The notes under the pieces were generated by a model. That model was not told the origin of the DNA. It saw only the letters and a list, made by a program, of their open reading frames with translations, and did no database searches. A program made the position numbers and the translations under genes. Positions 7,676 through 16,573 of a DNA stretch of 64,000 bases are shown one piece after another (the stretch's first letter is position 1; every line of letters starts with the position of its first letter). The stretch spans positions 62,001-126,000 of the forward strand of contig DAHUZB010000022.1 of the NCBI GenBank assembly GCA_027306785.1, given 5' to 3'. This DNA comes from Vulcanimicrobiota bacterium. Lineage in GTDB: Bacteria; Vulcanimicrobiota; Vulcanimicrobiia; Vulcanimicrobiales; Vulcanimicrobiaceae.

Positions 7676-10458
7676 GACGCGGCCAGTTTCGCGAGAGCGG
7701 GCGAGGGTTCGGCACCGAGCTCGCGTGCGAGCGCGTCGCGATACCGCAGAAAGGTCCGCCGCGCTTCGCCGCGATCTCCGAGCGCCCGGTGGGCGCGAAT
7801 CGCGATCTCGCAGGCCGCTTCGTCGCACGGATCGCTCGAGAGCGCTCCGCGCGCATACGCGAGCGCTTCGTCGCAGCGTCCGCTTTCGAGCGCATCGTTC
7901 GCGAGTCGCGTGAAGATATCGGACTGTGCGGTCGCAAGCGCGCGCCGCTGCGACGCGAACCATTCCCAGCGCCCGACGATTTCGGGATTCTCGCCCGCGA
8001 CGCCGCGCAGAATCTCCGCGAAGCGCGCTCGATCGCGATCGCCGAGCGGCGTACGCGTGCGCGCGCGCACCGCGGCCCGCTCGATCTCCCAGAGATCCAC
8101 GTACGCGTCGCGGTGCAGGCGATAGAGATCGCCGTCGCGTTCGATGAGGTCGCCGCGTCCGAGATGCCCGCGCAGACGATGGAGCAGCACGTTGAGTGCG
8201 TTGCGCGCGTCGACGTCGTCGACGTCGGGCCACAGGTGGGCCGCCAGCCGCGCACGCGCCGCGCCTTCGCGTCGCGCCGCGATCGCCGCAAGCAGTTCGA
8301 ATTCACGCGCGGAGACGCGTACGGCGGTTCCGGCGATGCGAACGCGTCCGCTCAGCACCTCGAGCGCGATCGGCGCCGGTCGCTGCGAACGCGAGCGATC
8401 GATCGCGGCAAGAAAGGCCCCGAGCATACCGAGCTGCGCCTCTCCCGCCCGCAGCGCGGCGATCGCCGCTTCGAGCGCGGGCGATTCGCAGCGCGACGCG
8501 ATTTCGGCGGCCGCCGCGAGCGCACGCTCCGCTTCGGCATCGTCGCAGATCGCCTCGGCTACGTGCGCGAGCGCCTGCATGAAGGGCACGCCGCTCGCCG
8601 CGGCATCGGCGACGGCGCGACGAGCGATCTCTCGGCGCTGCTCGTCGTCACGCACGTGCGTGAGCGAGAGCAGATCGCCCATCAGCGCAACGCGGGGCAG
8701 ATCGCGCGTCGAACGATACGAACGACCGCGGGCCGCGGCGACCAGTTCGGCGAACGCGCGCACGCCCGAACGCTCCACGATCTCCTCGAGGAGGTCGAGC
8801 AGGGCGTACATGCGTGACTCTTCGCCCGCGAACCATGCGCCGAACACCGCCTCGGCGAGCGGCAACGCCGCGTAATTCTCGAGACGCGAACGCTGCGCGC
8901 GTTCGAGCGCGAGGTCGAGAAAGCGACGCTCGAGCGCCCGCTCTCCGCGAACGCGCGCGATATCCGCACCGAGCGCGATATAGGCGCCGGAGGCCGGGAT
9001 GTCGTGCTCGTCCATATGTGCGAGCGAGACGTGCAGATCGCGTTCCGCGCTCGCAAGCGCCCCCGCGCGCGCGCGAACCGCGCCGCGCAAGGCGATCGTA
9101 CGCTCCCGTAGCGCCGCGTCACGCGCGCCGCTCGCTTCTACCTGCGTCGTAAACGCATCGATCGCAACCTCGGCATCGGCCGGACGCCCGCACGAGCTCA
9201 TCAAGCCGATACGAAGCACGGCGACGAGATAGCGCTCGCCGATGCTCGCATCGAGCGGCAGCGTGCGCCACACCAACTCGGCTTCGTCGAGCAATTCGCG
9301 TGCATCCTCGCGGTACATACGCAGCAGCATGCCGACCGCCCAGAGCCGCGGGTAGCGTTGCACGAGCGGTGCATCGAGCGCGTTGAGCACGCGCAGATAG
9401 CCGTGCGGCAACGCGCGATCGTAGAGAATATCGTGTCGCGCGAGCAGGCGCGCCGCTTCGAACGCATCGCCGGAAGCGAGCGCGAGCACCGCCGCGCGCA
9501 CCGTGTTGCCGGCTCCCTCGTACGCGCGCGCGAGTTCGGCGGCGATCGTTCGCCCTTGGCCCGGCGCGCGCGAGCGCGCGTACGCCGCCACGATCGGATG
9601 CACGTCCACGCTCCCGTCGGGCGAACAGGTGAGGAATGCCGAATCGGGCGCGGCGGCCGCGAGCGCCTCCGCTACCGGCGCATCGGGAAACGCGAGGTGC
9701 AGGTCGGCGAGGGTCGCCTCGGGCAGCGCGGCGCAGGTCGCAAGCCCCTGAACCACAAGCGCGTCGATCTGCGGCACGATCTCGACGGCGAGATACTCGC
9801 GCAGCTCCACGGCGAGCTCGGTGTCGAGCCTCGCCGCCGCCGCGGCGAGGCGCCCTTCGGCGGCAAGGCGCTTGGCCAGCAGCACGGCCGCGGGCCAGCC
9901 CCGCGTGAACGCGGTGACCTGCGCCGCGTGTTCGGCGCCACCGTCGGGTTTTAAGAGCGTCGCTACTTCATCCACGGTGAACGCGAGATCGGCGGGGCGC
10001 AAGGTGAGGATCTCGTGCGGCGCGGCGAAGCGCGAAAGCGTGAAGGGAAGTTCGCACCGCGAGACCAGCACGATCGTCACGGCGCTCGGCCGCGCGGCGA
10101 GAAAGCGCAGCAGCGTTTCTCGCGCGGCTTCGGTCAAGTGCTCGAGATGCTCGACCACGAGGAAGCCGGCGCCGGTCGCCGACCACGCCGCGAGGGCACG
10201 CTCCACGCGCTCGGCGGCGGTGCGGCTGCCGTCCTCGAGATCGCGCGCGAGCTCCGGCACGATCGCGCGCGCGATACGCAGATCGTCACGGGCCTGCGCG
10301 CAGTCGCAGGTCACGACACCCTGAGCGTCATCCAGCAGCTGCGCCACGAACGTCGACTTGCCGTAGCCGGCCGGCGCGCTCAGCGCGACGATCTTCGGCC
10401 GTACGCGCCGCACCCGCCCCAAGAGCGCCGAACGCAACAAGACCCCTGGTTCCTTCAC
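7672..10458 (-). CDS. SARP/BTAD-type ATPase transcriptional regulator
   Basis: The protein has 928 residues. Walker A GYGKS sits at 31-35 and a Walker B-like FLVVEHLEHL near 125. A long TPR-like helical region follows. The C-terminus holds a winged-helix module (VRVSAREFELLAAIAARREGAARA..., ALNVLLHRLRGHLG) and then a bacterial transcriptional activator domain ending in ALARELGAEPSPALAKL. This combines a STAND ATPase with SARP-type DNA binding. It heads the minus-strand cluster down to the HD-GYP gene. Just upstream of its start are three exact TGTAAT repeats at 11-base spacing, the geometry bound by SARP/OmpR winged helices, so autoregulation is likely. Signal and targets are unknown. Confidence 0.9.
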   Translation of the reverse strand: MKEPGVLLRSALLGRVRRVRPKIVALSAPAGYGKSTFVAQLLDDAQGVVTCDCAQARDDLRIARAIVPELARDLEDGSRTAAERVERALAAWSATGAGFLVVEHLEHLTEAARETLLRFLAARPSAVTIVLVSRCELPFTLSRFAAPHEILTLRPADLAFTVDEVATLLKPDGGAEHAAQVTAFTRGWPAAVLLAKRLAAEGRLAAAAARLDTELAVELREYLAVEIVPQIDALVVQGLATCAALPEATLADLHLAFPDAPVAEALAAAAPDSAFLTCSPDGSVDVHPIVAAYARSRAPGQGRTIAAELARAYEGAGNTVRAAVLALASGDAFEAARLLARHDILYDRALPHGYLRVLNALDAPLVQRYPRLWAVGMLLRMYREDARELLDEAELVWRTLPLDASIGERYLVAVLRIGLMSSCGRPADAEVAIDAFTTQVEASGARDAALRERTIALRGAVRARAGALASAERDLHVSLAHMDEHDIPASGAYIALGADIARVRGERALERRFLDLALERAQRSRLENYAALPLAEAVFGAWFAGEESRMYALLDLLEEIVERSGVRAFAELVAAARGRSYRSTRDLPRVALMGDLLSLTHVRDDEQRREIARRAVADAAASGVPFMQALAHVAEAICDDAEAERALAAAAEIASRCESPALEAAIAALRAGEAQLGMLGAFLAAIDRSRSQRPAPIALEVLSGRVRIAGTAVRVSAREFELLAAIAARREGAARARLAAHLWPDVDDVDARNALNVLLHRLRGHLGRGDLIERDGDLYRLHRDAYVDLWEIERAAVRARTRTPLGDRDRARFAEILRGVAGENPEIVGRWEWFASQRRALATAQSDIFTRLANDALESGRCDEALAYARGALSSDPCDEAACEIAIRAHRALGDRGEARRTFLRYRDALARELGAEPSPALAKLAAS

Positions 10459-10466
10459 CCGTCTAC

Positions 10467-10505
10467 TGTAATCGATTTGTAATCCTATTGTAATTAGGCC
10501 GTAAG
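10467..10505 (-). promoter_or_regulatory. 11-base-spaced direct repeats, probable SARP-type operator
   Basis: TGTAAT occurs at 10467, 10478 and 10489, exactly 11 bases apart, and a weaker CGTAAG lies at 10500, again 11 bases on. On the strand of the downstream regulator the unit reads ATTACA. Direct repeats spaced one helical turn apart are the known binding pattern of SARP and OmpR-type winged helices. The site lies 9-47 bases upstream of the SARP/BTAD gene and about 60 bases from the divergent LuxR-type gene, so it could control both. Confidence 0.72.
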
Positions 10506-10565
10506 TCCTAAGAAACCAGCCGCTCTTAACCTAAATGTTGCCAGCCGAGCCACGGAAAGGCAACC

Positions 10566-11042
10566 ATGAGCGTCCTCCCTCAGGCCATTACGCCTGCGGC
10601 AGTTCCCGGTGAGGGCAGCGATCCCACGTTTAACGATGCGGTCGCGCGCTTACTCTCGCTCGAATCGGGTCTCGCCCTCACCAGTGAGGCGATCCCCGAC
10701 GTCACCCTCCGCATCGACGACGCGTTCCTCGAACGTTTTCGCCACGTCACGGTCGGCGAGCTCATCGAGACCGTGAAGGCGATGCCGCTTCAGGACGATC
10801 CGCCCAAGCGCCATCTGCAGCCGGTTCCCGGCTCGTTGAGCGATCTGCGATCGCTGCTCTCCGACCGTGAGTTCCAGGTCGTGCGACTCGTCGCCGAGGG
10901 ACTCTCGAATAAAGAGATCAGCATTCGCCTGGCGCTCTCCGACAAGACGGTGAAGAACCACATCTCGCACATCTTGGCGAAGATGAACCTCTCAGCTCGC
11001 ACGCAAGTGGCGATCCACGCGCTGCGCGCCGGGATCGTCTAA
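10566..11042 (+). CDS. LuxR-type HTH regulator without receiver domain
   Basis: The protein has 158 residues. The C-terminal 65 residues form a clear LuxR/GerE helix-turn-helix (LSDREFQVVRLVAEGLSNKEI, then LALSDKTVKNHISHILAKM). The first 80 residues show no Asp-receiver or ATPase motif, so this is a stand-alone DNA-binding protein with a short unrecognised N-terminal part. The ATG at 10566 follows GGAAAGG. It is divergent from the SARP/BTAD gene and shares the 107-base intergenic region with its repeat operator. The last 51 bases overlap the convergent gene at 10992. Confidence 0.85.
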   Translation: MSVLPQAITPAAVPGEGSDPTFNDAVARLLSLESGLALTSEAIPDVTLRIDDAFLERFRHVTVGELIETVKAMPLQDDPPKRHLQPVPGSLSDLRSLLSDREFQVVRLVAEGLSNKEISIRLALSDKTVKNHISHILAKMNLSARTQVAIHALRAGIV

Positions 11043-11528
11043 CACCAGACGCACCGCCCCCGAAGCGAAATCGTAGACGAGAGCGCCCGCAAGCGGCGTT
11101 CTCGTCGCTCGGTGCGCCGCCTCGCGCACGCGTTGCAAGACCGCGAGGCGCGCCCCGTCGCTCGGCAGACGCCTGAGCACGAGACCGTAGCAACGTCCGT
11201 GCCGATTTCGCACGATCGCATCGAACGGCGCGGCATCGCGTCCGATCGCGACCAGATCGCGCCGCGGCAGGGCGGCGAGGCGCGACGCGATCCGACCGTC
11301 GATGAAGCCGCGGAGCTCGCGGACGATTCGATCGCGCTCGCCGAAGAGCAGCGCCGGGCGAATGCCGTTGGGCGCTTCGGCCTGCACGGCACGCTCGAAG
11401 CGCATCAGCGCGTCGTTGACCAAAAGGCGCGGGGTGACGCGGCCCCGGTCGATCGCTGCCAAAATAGCGGCACGCATGGCACGCTCGGCAAGGCGAGGAA
11501 GGCGGCGGACGGCGACCAGGGGATCCAT
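10992..11528 (-). CDS. conserved-looking unknown protein
   Basis: The protein would have 178 residues, starting MDPLVAVRRLPRLAERAMRA. The reverse-strand frame has a natural mixture of helices and strands (GRCYGLVLRRL, GALVYDFASGAVRLVL), while the overlapping forward frame is Arg- and Ala-rich and looks like a shadow. The alternation of an Asp and a Gly-Leu-Val strand faintly recalls PD-(D/E)XK nuclease-like folds, but I do not recognise the family and name no function. It overlaps the LuxR-type gene by 51 bases tail to tail. Confidence 0.55.
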   Translation of the reverse strand: MDPLVAVRRLPRLAERAMRAAILAAIDRGRVTPRLLVNDALMRFERAVQAEAPNGIRPALLFGERDRIVRELRGFIDGRIASRLAALPRRDLVAIGRDAAPFDAIVRNRHGRCYGLVLRRLPSDGARLAVLQRVREAAHRATRTPLAGALVYDFASGAVRLVLDDPGAQRVDRHLRAS

Positions 11529-11619
11529 GACGCCTCGATCCTACCGCTCCCTCATGCCAGCTTCCTGGCACGACGATCCTGGTAGCGGAGACCGGGGTGC
11601 CGCCCTGGAAGAGGCGCGC

Positions 11620-12504
11620 ATGCAGCATCGTCCCAATTGGGCTACCGCGATCGCTCTCACGATCGTTCATCTCGGCGCACTCCTGGCGCTCCTCCCCACC
11701 TTTTTCTCCTGGTCCGGCGTCGTCGCAGCCATCGTGGTGACCTACGTCACCGGCGGCCTCGGCATCACCCTCTGCTACCATCGCGCGCTCACGCACAAGG
11801 CGCTGCGGATGGTCAAACCGCTCGAATACGCAACGGCCATTTTCGGGACGCTTGCTTTTCAAGGTGACCCCATCGCCTGGGTCGCGACCCATCGCATCCA
11901 TCATGCGCACTCGGATCGGAAGCGCGATCCGCACAGCATTCGGCGCGGCCTCACGTGGGCGCACCTGACCTGGCTCGTGCGCACGAACGATAATCTGCCG
12001 ACCGTCGAACAGGAAGAACGCTACACGCCCGACCTGTGGAACAGCCGCTTCTATCAGGCGCTGCGCTATCTGCACGTGCCGTTGCAGCTCGCACTCGCGG
12101 TGCTGCTCTTCGTGCTCGGCGGCTGGTCGTGGGTGATTTGGGCGATCTTCGTTCGCCTCGTCTTCACGTATCACGTTACTTGGCTCGTCAACAGTGCCGC
12201 GCACTTCACGGGATACCGCACCTATCGCACGACCGATCGATCGGTGAACTCGTGGTGGGTCGCGCTGCTCTCCTGGGGTGAAGGCTGGCACAACAACCAC
12301 CACGCGTTTCCGTTTTCGGCGCGTCACGGTTTGAGCTGGTTCGAGTTCGACATCACCTGGTGGACGATCAAACTGATGCGCGCGCTGCGCCTGGTCGACA
12401 AAGTGCTCGTGCCTTCGCGCGAGATGCGCGACCGCTTGGCGAACGCTCAGCGCGACGTACAGCGCCGATTCTTCCGGCGCCGCACCGCGCTCGACATGTC
12501 GTAG
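11620..12504 (+). CDS. membrane fatty-acid (acyl-CoA) desaturase
   Basis: The protein has 294 residues. The three histidine boxes of integral-membrane desaturases are present: HRALTH at 54-59, HRIHH at 91-95 and HNNHH near 230. They bind the di-iron centre that introduces a double bond into a fatty acyl chain. Hydrophobic pairs flank the boxes. The ATG at 11620 is preceded by GGAAGAGG at a good distance; an upstream in-frame ATG at 11554 has none. Length and boxes resemble delta-9 acyl-CoA/acyl-lipid desaturases. A strong hairpin terminator follows. The role is probably membrane fluidity; regiospecificity cannot be read from sequence. Confidence 0.94.
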   Translation: MQHRPNWATAIALTIVHLGALLALLPTFFSWSGVVAAIVVTYVTGGLGITLCYHRALTHKALRMVKPLEYATAIFGTLAFQGDPIAWVATHRIHHAHSDRKRDPHSIRRGLTWAHLTWLVRTNDNLPTVEQEERYTPDLWNSRFYQALRYLHVPLQLALAVLLFVLGGWSWVIWAIFVRLVFTYHVTWLVNSAAHFTGYRTYRTTDRSVNSWWVALLSWGEGWHNNHHAFPFSARHGLSWFEFDITWWTIKLMRALRLVDKVLVPSREMRDRLANAQRDVQRRFFRRRTALDMS

Positions 12505-12531
12505 CGCTTTCCGGGGTCTCGTCATCAACAC

Positions 12532-12562
12532 GAAGGGCCCGGCGAATCTCGCCGGGCCCTTC
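12532..12562. terminator. bidirectional hairpin terminator between desaturase and rpoC
   Basis: Perfect 13-base-pair GC-rich stem (12532-12544 with 12550-12562) around a 5-base loop AATCT, lying between the ends of two convergent genes. It has no long T run, but the place and stem strength fit termination for both strands. Confidence 0.75.
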
Positions 12563-12581
12563 TGCATGCGTCGCGTACGCG

Positions 12582-15500
12582 TTACAGATCTTCGGGGTTG
12601 ATGCCCTTGATCCGATCGTACTGCGTCTTCTTCGGTGCGGCGTGCACGGCGAGCGTGTCGTCGTAATCGCCTTCGTACTGCACCGTGAGCGGTTCGCGAT
12701 TGCGTTCGTACGCACTCATCAGACGGCTCATCCCGTCGCCGCCGGCTCCGCCCATCACTTCGGCGAGAGCGGCTTCGTCGGCGGTCATACCGGCGTAGCC
12801 GTTGATCATCTCGAACTGCTGGCGCGGACGTCCGTCGTCGTCGATATCCTGACCTTCGGGCGTGATCCGGATGTTGCGATAGCGCGACATACCGGTACCG
12901 GCCGGGATCAGTTTTCCGATGATGACGTTTTCCTTGAGACCGAGCAGCGGATCGTACTTGCCCTTGATCGCGGCGTCGGTGAGGACGCGCGTGGTCTCTT
13001 GGAACGACGCGGCCGAGAGGAACGACTCGGTCGCAAGCGACGCCTTGGTCACGCCGAGCAGCACCGGGTTCGCCGTCGCCGGCTCCAGGTTATCCGCTTT
13101 CGCGCGATCGTTCGCTTCACCGAACGCCGAGGCTTCCACGACTTGTCCCGGAAGCAGCTGCGTGTCGCCGCCTTCGACGATCTTCACCTTGCGCATCATC
13201 GCGCGCACGATGACTTCGACGTGCTTGTCGTTGATGTCGACGCCCTGCGAACGATAGACCTTCTGCACTTCGCGAACCATGTAGCTCTGAAGCGCGGTCT
13301 CGCCCTTGAGACGCAGGATGTCGTGCGGGTTGAGCGGACCTTCGTTGAGCTGATCGCCCGGCACGACGGTCTTACCCTCGGCCACCGCGAGATGCGTGCC
13401 CTGCGGGATGTCGTACTCGTGCTCTTCGCCCGTTTCGTCGGTGATGACGATCGTGCGGCGGCTCTTGTCCTCGCCGAATTTGACCGTACCGCCGACTTCG
13501 GTGATGACCGCTTGACCCTTCGGTTTGCGCGCTTCGAAGATTTCCTCGACGCGCGGAAGACCGGTGATGATGTCCTCGGTCGCGACGCCGCCGGTGTGGA
13601 AGGTACGAAGCGTGAGCTGCGTGCCCGGTTCACCGATCGACTGCGCGGCGATGATGCCGACGGCCGCGCCGATATCCGCACGGTTGGCGGTCGCGAGATC
13701 GCGGCCGTAACAGAGCGAACAGACGCCGTACTTCGACTGACACGTGAGCACCGAGCGGATCTTCACCGTCTCGATTCCCGCGTCGACGATCGCCTTGGCC
13801 TTCTCTTCGTCGATTTCGTCGTTACGCGCGACGAGCAGCGTGTCGCCCGCCTTGATCTCTTCGACCGCGCGACGCCCGATGATACGGTCGCTGAGCGGTT
13901 CGATGATCTCTTTGCCGGCGCGAATATCGCTGACCGTGATACCGCTCGAGGTGCCGCAATCGTCCTCGCGGATGATCACGTCCTGCGCGACGTCGACGAG
14001 ACGACGCGTCAGGTAGCCCGAGTCGGCGGTACGCAGCGCGGTGTCGGCGAGACCCTTACGCGCTCCGTGCGTCGAGATGAAGTACTCGAGGACGGTCAGA
14101 CCTTCTTTGAGCGAGGCTTTGACCGGGATCTCGAGGATGCGGCCCGACGGATCGGACATGAGTCCGCGCATACCGCCCAGCTGCTTGACCTGCGCGATCG
14201 AACCGCGAGCACCCGAGGTCGCCATCATGAAGACCGGGTTGAGCGGATTCTGCGCCGCCTGCATCGCGCTCGTGACGGCGTCACCGGCCTTCGACCAGAT
14301 TTCGATGGTCTTGTTGTACCGTTCGTCGTCGGAGATGAAGCCCTGATCGAAGAGCTTATGCAGCTCGTCGACCTCGGCCTGAGCCCGATCCAGAATGTCG
14401 TGCTTCGCCTGCGGAACGACGATGTCGCCGATGGAGACGGTCGTACCCGAGAGCGTTGCGTAGTGGAAGCCGAGCTCCTTGATCGCGTCGAGGAAGCGCG
14501 CGGTCTCGGCGTTTCCGTACTTGCGATAGCAGTCGGTGATGAGTTTCTTGAGCGCACCCTTGTCGATGGTGCGATTCACGAACTCCTTGTTCCATTTCAG
14601 CGGGAACGCGAGGTTGAAGATCGTGCGACCGATGGTCGTCTTGATCATCTCGCCCTTCCAACGCACGTAGATCCACTCTTGCAGCGTGGCGTTACGCGTC
14701 TCGAACGCCATCACGGCTTCCTTGGGATCGTAGAACGACGGCAGCGCACCCGGCGCATCGTCGGCGGGCGCGTTCTTCTTCTTCGCGCGCGTGATGCTCT
14801 CGAAGTCCTCGATCACCGCGGCCTTCGCGGGGCCGGTATACTCGTCGCGCTGGAAGGTGAGGTAATAGAGGCCGAGCACCATGTCTTGCGTCGGAATCGA
14901 GACGGGGTTTCCGTACGCCGGCAAGAGGATGTTGTTCGAGCTGAGCATCAGGATGCGCGCTTCGGCTTGCGCACCGGCCGAGAGCGGCAAATGCACGGCC
15001 ATCTGATCGCCGTCGAAGTCCGCGTTATACGGCGTGCAGACGAGCGGATGCAGATGGATCGCCTTACCTTCGACCAGCACCGGTTCGAAGGCTTGGATGC
15101 CGAGGCGGTGGAGCGTCGGTGCGCGGTTGAGCAGCACCGGATGCTCGCGGATCACCTCTTCGAGCACGTCCCAGACTTCCGCACGCACGCGTTCGACCAT
15201 GCGCTTCGCGCTCTTGATGTTGTGCGCGAGACCGCGATCGACGAGCTTCTTCATCACGAACGGCTTGAAGAGCTCGAGCGCCATCTCTTTGGGGAGACCG
15301 CACTGGTGCAGCTTGAGGCGCGGACCGACCACGATGACCGAACGGCCCGAGTAGTCGACGCGTTTGCCGAGCAGGTTCTGACGGAAGCGGCCCTGTTTAC
15401 CCTTGAGGATATCCGAGAGCGACTTGAGCGGACGGTTGTTCGGGCCCGTGACCGGACGGCCGCGGCGGCCGTTGTCGATGAGCGCGTCAACCGCTTCCTG

Positions 15501-16370
15501 CAGCATGCGCTTCTCGTTCTTGATGATGATCTCGGGCGCGTTCAACTCGAGCAAGCGCTTGAGGCGATTGTTGCGGTTGATGACGCGGCGATAGAGATCG
15601 TTCAAGTCGGACGTGGCGAAACGTCCGCCGTCGAGCTGCACCATGGGGCGCAGTTCGGGCGCGATCACCGGCACGGCGGAGAGAATCATCCACTCGGGAC
15701 GGTTGCCGCTCGCGAGGAAGGCTTCGACGACTTCCAGACGCTTGATCGCCTTGAGGCGCTTCTGTCCGGTCGTGTCTTTGAACTCCTTACGGAGCTCTTC
15801 TTGCAGCTTGCGCAGGTTGAGGTCGCGCAGCAGTTCGCGGATCGCCTCCGCGCCCATGCCCGCCTTGAAGCGGTTGCCGTACTTGTCGCGCGCTTCGCGG
15901 TACTTCTGCTCGGAGAGCACTTCGCGCTTGCTCAAGTTGGTGTCGCCCGCGTCGATCACGACGTACGCGGCGAAATAGATCACCTTCTCGAGCTGGCGCG
16001 GCGACATGTCGAGCAGGATGCCGATGCGCGAGGGCACGCCCTTGAGATACCAAATATGCGAAACCGGCGTGGCCAGTTCGATGTGGCCCATGCGCTCGCG
16101 GCGCACCTTCGCGCGCGTGATCTCGACGCCGCAGCGGTCGCAGATCATGCCCTTGAAGCGAATGCGCTTGTACTTGCCGCAGTGGCATTCCCAGTCTTTG
16201 GTGGGGCCGAAGATCTTCTCGCAAAAGAGCCCATCGCGTTCGGGCTTCAGGGTGCGATAGTTGATCGTCTCGGGCTTCTTCACTTCGCCGAACGACCACG
16301 CACGGATCTGTTCGGGCGAGGCGAGTCCGATGCGCATGGCATCGAAGTTGTTGACGTCAATGAGGTTCAA
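12582..16370 (-). CDS. rpoC: DNA-directed RNA polymerase subunit beta'
   Basis: The protein has 1262 residues and is full length. It has the N-terminal zinc site (Cys 62, 64, 77, 80), the catalytic NADFDGDQM loop around residue 455, the trigger-loop and bridge-helix region ([20 protein letters not shown]) and the second zinc cluster ([13 protein letters not shown]). It forms the active centre of RNA polymerase with RpoB. In most bacteria rpoC directly follows rpoB; here about 6.4 kb of unrelated genes on both strands separates them. A promoter-like TTGAGG-18-TATACT lies 174-203 bases upstream, giving a leader of about 165 bases with hairpins and a REP-like fragment. The terminator downstream is shared with the desaturase. 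Confidence 0.99.
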   Translation of the reverse strand: MNLIDVNNFDAMRIGLASPEQIRAWSFGEVKKPETINYRTLKPERDGLFCEKIFGPTKDWECHCGKYKRIRFKGMICDRCGVEITRAKVRRERMGHIELATPVSHIWYLKGVPSRIGILLDMSPRQLEKVIYFAAYVVIDAGDTNLSKREVLSEQKYREARDKYGNRFKAGMGAEAIRELLRDLNLRKLQEELRKEFKDTTGQKRLKAIKRLEVVEAFLASGNRPEWMILSAVPVIAPELRPMVQLDGGRFATSDLNDLYRRVINRNNRLKRLLELNAPEIIIKNEKRMLQEAVDALIDNGRRGRPVTGPNNRPLKSLSDILKGKQGRFRQNLLGKRVDYSGRSVIVVGPRLKLHQCGLPKEMALELFKPFVMKKLVDRGLAHNIKSAKRMVERVRAEVWDVLEEVIREHPVLLNRAPTLHRLGIQAFEPVLVEGKAIHLHPLVCTPYNADFDGDQMAVHLPLSAGAQAEARILMLSSNNILLPAYGNPVSIPTQDMVLGLYYLTFQRDEYTGPAKAAVIEDFESITRAKKKNAPADDAPGALPSFYDPKEAVMAFETRNATLQEWIYVRWKGEMIKTTIGRTIFNLAFPLKWNKEFVNRTIDKGALKKLITDCYRKYGNAETARFLDAIKELGFHYATLSGTTVSIGDIVVPQAKHDILDRAQAEVDELHKLFDQGFISDDERYNKTIEIWSKAGDAVTSAMQAAQNPLNPVFMMATSGARGSIAQVKQLGGMRGLMSDPSGRILEIPVKASLKEGLTVLEYFISTHGARKGLADTALRTADSGYLTRRLVDVAQDVIIREDDCGTSSGITVSDIRAGKEIIEPLSDRIIGRRAVEEIKAGDTLLVARNDEIDEEKAKAIVDAGIETVKIRSVLTCQSKYGVCSLCYGRDLATANRADIGAAVGIIAAQSIGEPGTQLTLRTFHTGGVATEDIITGLPRVEEIFEARKPKGQAVITEVGGTVKFGEDKSRRTIVITDETGEEHEYDIPQGTHLAVAEGKTVVPGDQLNEGPLNPHDILRLKGETALQSYMVREVQKVYRSQGVDINDKHVEVIVRAMMRKVKIVEGGDTQLLPGQVVEASAFGEANDRAKADNLEPATANPVLLGVTKASLATESFLSAASFQETTRVLTDAAIKGKYDPLLGLKENVIIGKLIPAGTGMSRYRNIRITPEGQDIDDDGRPRQQFEMINGYAGMTADEAALAEVMGGAGGDGMSRLMSAYERNREPLTVQYEGDYDDTLAVHAAPKKTQYDRIKGINPEDL

Positions 16371-16395
16371 ACGAGGTCTCCACGCTCGGGCGCGA

Positions 16396-16413
16396 ACCCG
16401 AGCCTGTCGAAGG
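16396..16413. repeat. partial REP-like element in rpoC leader
   Basis: The sequence ACCCGAGCCTGTCGAAGG resembles one half and core of the palindromic element read as CCTTCGAC..GCTC.GGGT, of which fuller copies lie inside mutS2 at 60410-60479. It lies in the rpoC untranslated leader. Confidence 0.45.
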
Positions 16414-16476
16414 CCGATCGTGCGTCGCTTACGCAGGGCTGCCGCTGCTCACGTGATCTCGTAAGGGGGCCCACCG

Positions 16477-16529
16477 TTGCTCCGCCGATTCGCCCCGCGA
16501 CCCCCCTCGTCAGGGGCGTCTCGGAGCAA
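16477..16529 (-). other. hairpin structure in rpoC leader
   Basis: TTGCTCCG (16477-16484) pairs with CGGAGCAA (16522-16529). Inside the loop CCCCT (16503-16507) pairs with AGGGG (16512-16516). In the rpoC transcript this would be a stem with an inner hairpin near the 5' end, about 110-160 bases before the start codon. It could stabilise the message, act in attenuation or bind a regulator; nothing shows which. Confidence 0.4.
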
Positions 16530-16543
16530 AGGCACAGACCGTT

Positions 16544-16573
16544 AGTATACCACCGGCGCCAAGGTCGCCTCAA
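16544..16573 (-). promoter_or_regulatory. predicted sigma-70-type promoter of rpoC
   Basis: On the minus strand TTGAGG (16573-16568) is followed after 18 bases by TATACT (16549-16544), close to the TTGACA/TATAAT consensus. It overlaps the end of the upstream dehydrogenase gene and is the best promoter match before rpoC. Transcription would start near 16537. Confidence 0.6.
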
